A stretch of DNA of 64,000 nucleotides from Escallonia rubra. Its lineage: Eukaryota; Streptophyta; Magnoliopsida; Escalloniales; Escalloniaceae. Position numbers and translations under genes: made by a program. The notes below the pieces were generated by a model that saw nothing but the letters and a program-made list of their open reading frames with translations, did no database searches and had not been told where the DNA came from. Location of the stretch: NCBI GenBank assembly GCA_033065855.1, contig JAVXUO010002581.1:682001-746000 (forward strand). Direction: 5' to 3'. Each line of letters begins with the position of its first letter. Position 1 is the first letter of the stretch. This document shows, one piece after another, positions 57,328 to 64,000 of the stretch.

Positions 57328-58679
57328 CGGTCTATTTGGAACCAATTTTTTAGGATTTCAGAATTTGATTTGGAACTCTATTCATTTTATTTATTTGTGT
57401 TTGGAATACGAGGGAATTCAAATCAACGAATTCTTATTTTGTGTCTGAAAAACAAAGAAAATAGAAAGGTAATAAATGTTAAGACATTTATAGCCAAGAC
57501 ATATATAACATTGGCTTACAATGGAAAACGAATTACGGTAGGTGATTTCAAGTGTACCACCACATGGTGGTAGTGGTGACGGCACCACACGCTGTAGAAG
57601 CTCCAATCAAGGAAGCGATAGAGTGGTCAAGTGATGCTAATGATGGTGGTGGTATTGAGTTGTAACTAGTGGTGCGGATGGTCCCAATAATGACATCGGT
57701 GGCATCAACAATGATTGTGGTGTGGTGTCAATGGTAGTGTTGCCCTGTGGCATGTACCAACAGCTGACAATGGCAATGGTGGCGCTGGAGGCGGTGGAGT
57801 TGTCTTGTGATGGTAACAATAGTAGTGGTGCTAGTGGTACCATGATGTAACTAGTGATAATGTTGGTGACATTACAGTGGCAGTAGCAGAGACGAAGGTG
57901 ATGGTAGTATTGTGACATCGGCGGTGATTGTGGTGTGGCATCAATAACAGTGATAGTGAGACGGTCCAATGATTGTAACGATCATAGTAGTGGTGGTGGT
58001 ATTTAGGTGTCACTAGTGCTATGTGGGCAATAATAGTCATGATGGCGGCAATACAACCGTGGTGGTGGTGATAGACATGTGATCATCACATGGTTGATAT
58101 AGTTGCAGCAATGATAATGATAGTGACAATGACGGTGGTGGTAGCATTAATGATGATGGTGGTAGTTATAGCAGTGGGGTAGCGGCAGAAGTGAAGATGG
58201 CAATCTATTGATGATAATGGTGGTCGTAATAGTGATGCAAAATACTTGACAACAATGGTGAATGTGGTGGTGGTGTCGTGTAATGTGGCGATAACAACGG
58301 TGTGGTGGTTGTGTTAGATGTAACCATGACGTGGTGATCAGTATAGCTGTCAACTGGTGGTGGTAGTGAAGGTAATGTAACAATGGCAGTAATGGTGGTG
58401 GTAATAGAAGTGGTGTGACGGTAGCGACAATTAAGATGGTGCTGGTGAATTCATTGTTAGAGCTAGAGATACAGGAAATGGGAAAATAGATAAATAATTT
58501 TTTAATTTAAGTAATTCTAAATCTCATGAAATCCCGTCATTCTTGGATTTCATATTATAGAAACAAATCCAGTATATTTCATAAAATCCAATTTGAATTC
58601 CTTTTTTTTATTGTTCCAACCAACATAATTTGAGTGTTTAAATTGAAATCTCATCAATTATGTAGTTCCAAAGACACTC
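57328..58679. mobile_element. PIF/Harbinger-like element with GGT/GGC array, copy 2
   Basis: The ends CGGTCTATTTGGAACCA and, inverted, GAGTGTCTTTGGAACTA correspond to copy 1 at 34581-35766. The flanking triplets are TCA and TAA. The interior again is GGTGGT/GATGGT/AGTGGT triplet DNA (about 57560-58440) but more diverged. The outer parts (GAATTCAAAT, GGTAATAAAT, AATTACGGTA, CCACCACATGGTGGT) match copy 1 closely. Confidence 0.75.
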
Positions 58680-58904
58680 TAAATCATGCAATATTTTCTC
58701 TACGATAAGAAAATTATATGTCAATTAGAGTGAGGTAAGGACGGGGAAGGGAGTGCTAAGCATGGTAGAGGGTAGGTCTGTCAATGAATTGGGTTTATAC
58801 AAATTATGTCCATAAGATCCAATCCAACTCCAAGCCAAAGGCTAACCGCTTTGACAAATTGATGAGATTAGATCGATAATGAATTTGATCTTATCTAAAA
58901 GAGT

Positions 58905-59060
58905 TAATTACACTTGACACTCCTGAGATTTACGTTTTATTACGCAAGGTTGCACCTAGCTATTAAAATGAATTATACTTCGCACGCTAGGGTTTGTAGT
59001 AGGTTTACACAACGTCCCCTCCTGTTAAGGACGTCAATAAAAGTTAGGGTAAAAGAAATT
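58905..59060. mobile_element. Degraded Pack-MULE-type terminal repeat
   Basis: GTTAATTACACTTGACACTCC, AGATTTACGTTTTATTACGC, AATTATACTTCGCACGCTAG and ACACAACGTCCCC parallel, in order, the left terminal region of the Pack-MULE at 16130. It is a solo, mutated end; the other end was not seen. Confidence 0.5.
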
Positions 59061-59189
59061 TTATTGTGATGGGATTGATTGATAGAACTGAATTGAAGTA
59101 TGGGAAATAAAAAAAATTAGGAAATAAAAAATTTTGCAAACCAAATATTACCTTCAGAATTCTGTCGGTCTAAAAGTAAACTAAAAAGA

Positions 59190-59475
59190 AAAAAAATTAC
59201 TTCTTGTTTTTTGACGGATTGTTAGCGAGGGAATTCCGTCATTACTTGCTTCTTCTTTTTTTTGGAAAAATTAAAAATAATGAATATATGACCGACATGA
59301 GAAATAGTTCTACCGAATTGCCAAATCCGTCGCTAAAAGCCCTAATACTTACCGATGGAACACCCAATCGATCGCTAATCTTTTAACGACAAGGTTATTT
59401 GTAACAGACTTTTAGCGAGGTCGCTAAAGTCTTTAGTGATGAATTTGCGCCCTTTAGCAGCAAAAATTAATTTTA
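59190..59475. mobile_element. CACTA-type subterminal repeat relic
   Basis: Repeated phrases GGATTGTTAGCGAGGG, CCGTCGCTAAAAGCCC, CGATCGCTAATCTTTTAACGAC and TTTTAGCGAGGTCGCTAAAG are the short direct and inverted repeats found near CACTA ends. No transposase is seen. Confidence 0.45.
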
Positions 59476-61446
59476 TCGCTTTTGGACAAATGGATTGAGA
59501 TTTAACCATATCCGTCCGAAATTTTGGTATTTAATCGAATTTGACCATATAATATAGGATTAACCCAATAAGTAGTAGCTATTCATTTGTGTGTATGTCA
59601 ATTCACAAATTTTATCGCCATTGGATAAATTGACTGCGATTTAACCCAATGTGGTAAAAAAAAATTCTTCGATTAGCAATAAGCTTTCTCATACTCCTGA
59701 GCTCCCTTCCACCAAACCCTCCAAAAAAAGACACCATGAAGATAATCTCCTAAATATAACCCCCCCCCCCCAAAACCTTACTTGTGAAGACTCATCGATG
59801 GAAAGTTATACATCTTCAAATTGATCTTCTAGATTTAAGGTGGAGGTAGCCGACCTTCAACGGTTCCACATTTCATCATGAACATTATGACCTGGAACTG
59901 TCAGGGTGGGGGAAACTTCCCGACATTCCACGCTCTCAAAGGCGTACAAGGCTTCATTCCTTCAATGTCATTTCCTCTCTGAGACAAAGATTGGTGCAAG
60001 TCAAATGTCAAAATAATTGCCCCCTTGGTTACAGGAGCATCCTTTGCGTAGACCCGATGTGGCTTTCTTGAGGTCTTTCTCATAATTTCGGTTGATCCAG
60101 ATGTTATAAAGCATAATAAGCATTTATTCTTGCTTGGGTCACATCACAGAGGAACATCTTCAAATATCTGATTTCTCTCATTCATGCTCCTACGAATGAC
60201 ATAACATTAGAGGCGTATGGAAATATTTGGTATATCTTAAACTAATAGGTGAAAAACGTTGGCTTGTCATGGGTGATTTAGATGATATCTCATCTTATGG
60301 GAAACTGTGTGGCCTTTAACTACCTGATAGAACTTTCACTAATTTGTAATTTTATTGGATGGCGGTTTGTTTGGTCTTGGGTATATGGGTTATCCTTTTA
60401 GTTCGAATAACCCCAGACATGGTAATGCAAGTATCTAAATCTGCCTAGATCATGTCTCTTGTAAAATTTGCTTGGTGAATACAATATCCTTCAGCTTTGC
60501 TAACACCACTTAGGGCCTAGGGGGTTTGATCATGTTCTTATCTTGCTCAACCCTCAGGCTCAAGAGCTAAGTTCCAAAAATGATTTGTGCTTGAATCCAA
60601 TTGGGCCTTGTATACCAACACTAAAGATGTTGGAAAAGCCTGAGAGACTAAAGTTTTATATGAAGATTGGCTTTGTCCGTATGACAATTATAAACGGGAA
60701 AACGTACCGAACCAATGAACATTTATCTCACTCAGGCCTTAATTGAAACATAAATCAAATCAGCTGCATTAGCATTGAGCCTTCATCTATTTCTGACCCT
60801 GATGGTACGATAAGAGTTTCTACCAATCTTTCTGGCACATTATTGGCACTAATCTAACTTTAGTGTTAATAATGTGCTTTCATCGTGGTCGTCTGCTCGT
60901 GATCAGTTAACCGCACCAATATTGTCTTGTAGTGAAAGTTAAGTGCCCTATGAACATGAGTCAGCTTTGACCCATCTCGCTTTGCAACGTCCACTATAAG
61001 ATCATTGCTAAAGTTCTAGTAACACGCTTCCAAAAAGTTCTTCCCAGTATCATCAGTGAGTCCCGAAGTGGTTTGTATTGATAAGCGATAACATTATTCG
61101 TGCCAAATCCTACATCATTTAAGAAATAAATGAATTGGAGATTCAATCTATGGCTATCAAATTAATAACAGCAAGGCCTTTGACATATTTAAATGGTCCT
61201 TTGTGGAAGTTATAATGCACAAACTTGGTTTCGATGAGATTTGGACACACTGGATTATTGGAGATCTTTATTCTGTGTCATATTCGGTCTTGATAAATGG
61301 AGCTTGCAAAGGCTATTTTTGCCCTAAGCGAGGGATTCACCAGGTAGACCCCCTCTCTCGTACATATCTATTTTATGCACGGAATAGTTTTCATCTTTCT
61401 TCTGAGCTACTGAGTATCATCGTCATAATCAAGGAATCAAAATCAG

Positions 61447-61659
61447 TGATAGTAAATGTGAAGGAAAAGATAATTATATTGGAGGGCATGATAAAACTGA
61501 GTATAATGAGGCCTTTATATAGGCAAGAGAAAACTATCCTACGGTTCTTACCAGAAATAGAAAAAAAGAATCATATATAAGTTATGAGAACAATAAAATG
61601 TTCTAGCCATAGTACAATAGCTATAAGGTAATTTTGATATTATTATATATCATCTAACA
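61447..61659 (-). repeat. 3' LTR of the TRIM-like element
   Basis: On the minus strand it starts TGTTAGATGATATATAATA and ends ...TTTTCCTTCACATTTACTATCA. It matches the other LTR throughout (GGAAAAGATAATTATAT, CTTTATATAG, ATATAAGTTATGA, AGTACAATAGC) with scattered substitutions and small indels. Confidence 0.8.
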
Positions 61660-61839
61660 TCCCCTCTTAATTAAACTCAAGTTGGTAGAGAACGAACATG
61701 CTTGAGTTTGGAGGTTAAGACCGAAGCGGTGTCTTATTACTAGTTGCACTGTGTGAGATCGAAGTTGAGATGAATTCCATGTGTAGATTCCGGCAGTGTG
61801 AGGACATACAAAAGTCCCAGGGAGACGTCCAACAACCAT

Positions 61840-62070
61840 CAAGGTCTCGGGGCAAGGTCCGGCGACTAAGAATGGATCAAAAGTTATGGGGTGAGGTTCG
61901 ACGACCATAAAGGTCTCGGGGTGAGTCCGGCGAGTAAGAACAAGGTAGGAGTCCCAGAAAACGAGGTCTGCAAACTAAGAACATAGCAGGAGTCCCGGGA
62001 TGAGGTCCGAGGACGTCCATAAAGGTCTCGGGGTGAGGTCCAGCGACTAAGAACAAGGCAAGAGTCAGAA
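61840..62070. repeat. Imperfect minisatellite inside the TRIM-like element
   Basis: Units built from AAGGTCTCGGGGTGAGGTCC, GGCGACTAAGAACA and AGCAGGAGTCCC recur about four times with substitutions and gaps. Confidence 0.65.
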
Positions 62071-62511
62071 TAAGACAAGAGTAGGATCCATTGCAAGAAC
62101 CGAACGAGAGGGATGGTGGCATGGTTGGCTGCATTGTGATCGGTGGAGGGTAAGGAATCTTATGGGGGTTTTGGATTATGGTTTGGGCTAAAGGAAATCG
62201 ACAGATGTAAGTGAAGAAGGAAACATTTTTTTTGTGATTTCCTTCTCTCTCTCTCTCTCTCTCTCTTAAGCGAAAGAAATAAGCTAGAGTTGATGAACAG
62301 TAAGAGTGGGCGGAGGTTAGGGTTTCAGCATAAGCGAAGATAACTGTATGGAAATGGCAGGAAAGAAAGACCAAAATTCTAAATTCAAGAGAAAAGAAGA
62401 GCATGAAAAGAAACAAAAGCACATGAATTGGCCGGACAAACGGCAGAAGGCCGTCCATCGGAGTTTGCAAAAATAGTTGAAAGACTCTCAAACCGGCGGA
62501 TCGTATGGCTC

Positions 62512-62714
62512 TGATACCATATGAAGGAAAAGATAATTATATAGGAGAGCATGTAAAGCTGAGTACGATAAGGTCTTTATATAGACAGGAGAAAATTACC
62601 CTACCAGAAACAGAAAGAAAAAAAAAACCTATATAAGTTATGAAAACTATAGAATGTTTTATACATAGTACAATAGCGACAAAGTAATTTTTTATTAATA
62701 TATATTATCTAACA
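62512..62714 (-). repeat. 5' LTR of the TRIM-like element
   Basis: On the minus strand it starts TGTTAGATAATATATATTAA. The exact 3' boundary is uncertain by about 10 bp because the LTR end and the primer-binding site overlap if the two LTRs are aligned end to end. Confidence 0.75.
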
Positions 62715-64000
62715 ATCAGCAATAACTCCCCGACTACTGGTCATCTACTATTTGCAGGTAACACTCTTACATGCACCAGAGCCTCATTCAATGCATCACA
62801 TTTACGCTCTATTCCACATACATAAGGATAAGCTTCTGGCCAAATCATCAATCTCATAAATCAGCAACTTTCTTTGGCAAAAGCACGCATGCTTCCATGT
62901 GTAACATTATTCGTCACCCGCTTGGTAGTATCAGGGACATGGACAAGAGTAAATATCTTGGCCTACCATTTGTTGTTGGAAGAAGGAAGAGAGACTTGTT
63001 CTCTTACCTCCGCAACAGAATCCAAGCCAAGTGTGAAGATTCGCAAGACTCATTGCTGTCACAAGCCATTAGTTAAGTCAGTTTTAGTGGCAATCCCAAC
63101 CTATGCTTTTTTCTTGCTTCAAGCTTCCGATTGGCCTTTGCAATGACCTTCAAGCCTCCATGGCCTGGTTTTGGTGGAATTCTAGAGCTGAAGAATATAG
63201 CATCCATGGGCTTCCTGGGAACAATTAGCTTGCAATAAAGTGGAAATGTGTATGGGATTCAAAGATCTAGAACTTTTCAATCTTGCCCGCTAGCAAAGCA
63301 AGGGTGGAGACTTGTTACTAGCCCAAATTCGCGCCTGAGGCAGACCTCAAAAAGTAAGTACTATGCAAAGGTTTCATTTTTACAGGCTAAGCGCGGATTG
63401 AGCCCATCATGAATTTGGCAAAAACCCTATTAGCAGGAAAAGATTTATTGTCAAAAGGGCTAAGATGGCGCGCTGGGGATGGTTAGAAGATAAAAGTTTG
63501 TGATAAGCCTTCGATTCCTCACAAGCATAATTTATGCCGTACCTTTTCAATTCAGATCCCCTCTTATTAGTAAAAAGTCGGTGATTTAATTTCTCATCCT
63601 TCAGGAAACTTGAGAGGTGACTCTACCAACTGATCTTTCAACCTTTCTGATGCATCAGTGATGCTACAAATCCGTTTACCACAAACTCAAGCAACTGATC
63701 GACTAGTATAGCATTTAAGAGCTTACTCTATTAGCTATGGATATGAACTGGCCGGTCACTAAAAGCGTAATAGACTACCAGGACACTCCTCTAATCGTGA
63801 GTCATCCACAAGGACGACTCAAAACCCCTCTGGAGATCCATATGGGCATCATGATTTGCTGGTGATATGGAAAGAAAATAACATCTAGGAGATCGTGACA
63901 CGTGTCACGATCTCGTACGATCAGAACTGCTATTCACTTAATGAAGACGTGGAGAGTAATAAACCTCCCATCTTCCCACTTCTTACCATCATGGCCATAA

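Larger units (their letters stand above)
61447..62714 (-). mobile_element. TRIM-like LTR retrotransposon inserted in the LINE
   Basis: Two direct repeats of about 200 bp (61447-61659 and about 62512-62714) flank about 850 bp without gag or pol. On the minus strand the LTR begins TGTTAGAT. Next to the right-hand LTR, the minus strand reads TGGTATCAGAGCC (62507-62519), the classic initiator-Met tRNA primer-binding site. A purine tract, AAGAGGGGA, precedes the left-hand LTR. The flanking ATCAG (61442-61446 and 62715-62719) is a perfect 5-bp target duplication. Removing the element plus one ATCAG restores the LINE reading frame (GIKIS to NNSP). Inside is an imperfect minisatellite (about 61840-62070) and a CT-repeat near 62240-62267. 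Confidence 0.88.
59878..64000 (+). mobile_element. L1-type LINE (ORF2: endonuclease and reverse transcriptase), decayed, runs off the window
   Basis: Readable pieces in order: endonuclease start MNIMTWNCQGGGNF (59878), KRWLVMGDLDDIS (about 60252), then the reverse transcriptase region PISLCNVHYKIIAKVLVTRF (about 60975), MHKLGFDEIW, YSVLINGACKG and RGIHQVDPLS (61215-61355). After the inserted LTR element come HLLFAGNTL (about 62743), DKSKYLGLPFVVGRRKRDLF (about 62942), VLVAIPTYAFF, GFKDLELFNLA and LLSKGLRWRAGDG (about 63450), and a C-terminal VGDLI-like block near 63575. Stops and frameshifts are frequent, and the catalytic F/YADD is FAGN, so it is dead. No ORF1 is recognisable upstream. Confidence 0.88.

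Noticed and set aside
61877-62491. 204-codon open frame inside the TRIM-like element as a possible gag
   Set aside because: It contains microsatellite-encoded Arg-Glu repeats and minisatellite sequence and shows no zinc knuckle or capsid-like motif.

Overview
This is a plant nuclear genome window, most likely from a core eudicot. The evidence is spliced genes with GT-AG introns, plant-restricted families (TGA bZIP factor, plant cadmium-resistance PLAC8 proteins, plant mobile domain, PPR), AT-rich intergenic DNA and many nested transposons. I cannot place the species. There are no bacterial operons, CRISPR arrays or rRNA genes.

Seven protein genes are supported by reconstructed exons. A seven-exon choline transporter-like (CTL/SLC44) membrane protein lies at 553-6483 (+). 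An eleven-exon clade-II TGA bZIP transcription factor lies at 21239-31214 (+). Two paralogous two-exon genes of an uncharacterised plant family lie at 32332-32847 (-) and 39245-39961 (-). Two PLAC8/PCR genes with the same exon plan form a divergent pair at 42932-43954 (-) and 47028-49550 (+). An intronless class-I carboxylesterase (CXE) lies at 53645-54673 (+).

Transposon-derived DNA fills most of the rest. 7.6-13.7 kb holds a Harbinger-like element, two hairpin-rich elements with GGAGC-GATCC-type ends, and a decayed gene with plant mobile domain and Ulp1/C48 protease homology. 14.5-20.7 kb holds two tRNA-derived SINEs with target duplications and a 1.63-kb Pack-MULE (perfect 9-bp target duplication) carrying a PPR gene fragment. 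33.5-35.8 kb holds two abutting Harbinger-like elements, the second carrying a long GGT/GGC-type array; a second copy is at 57.3-58.7 kb. 36.6-37.0 kb holds two small hairpin elements in mirror orientation. 59.9-64.0 kb is a decayed L1-type LINE, interrupted at 61447-62714 by a 1.27-kb LTR element (TRIM-like) with a perfect 5-bp target duplication.

The genes do not form a common pathway. The local organisation is mainly paralogue pairs (PLAC8 and the uncharacterised family), introns enlarged by elements, and nested insertions whose order can be read from target duplications. All coordinates and translations were derived by eye; splice sites were chosen by reading-frame continuity and family knowledge, not transcripts.
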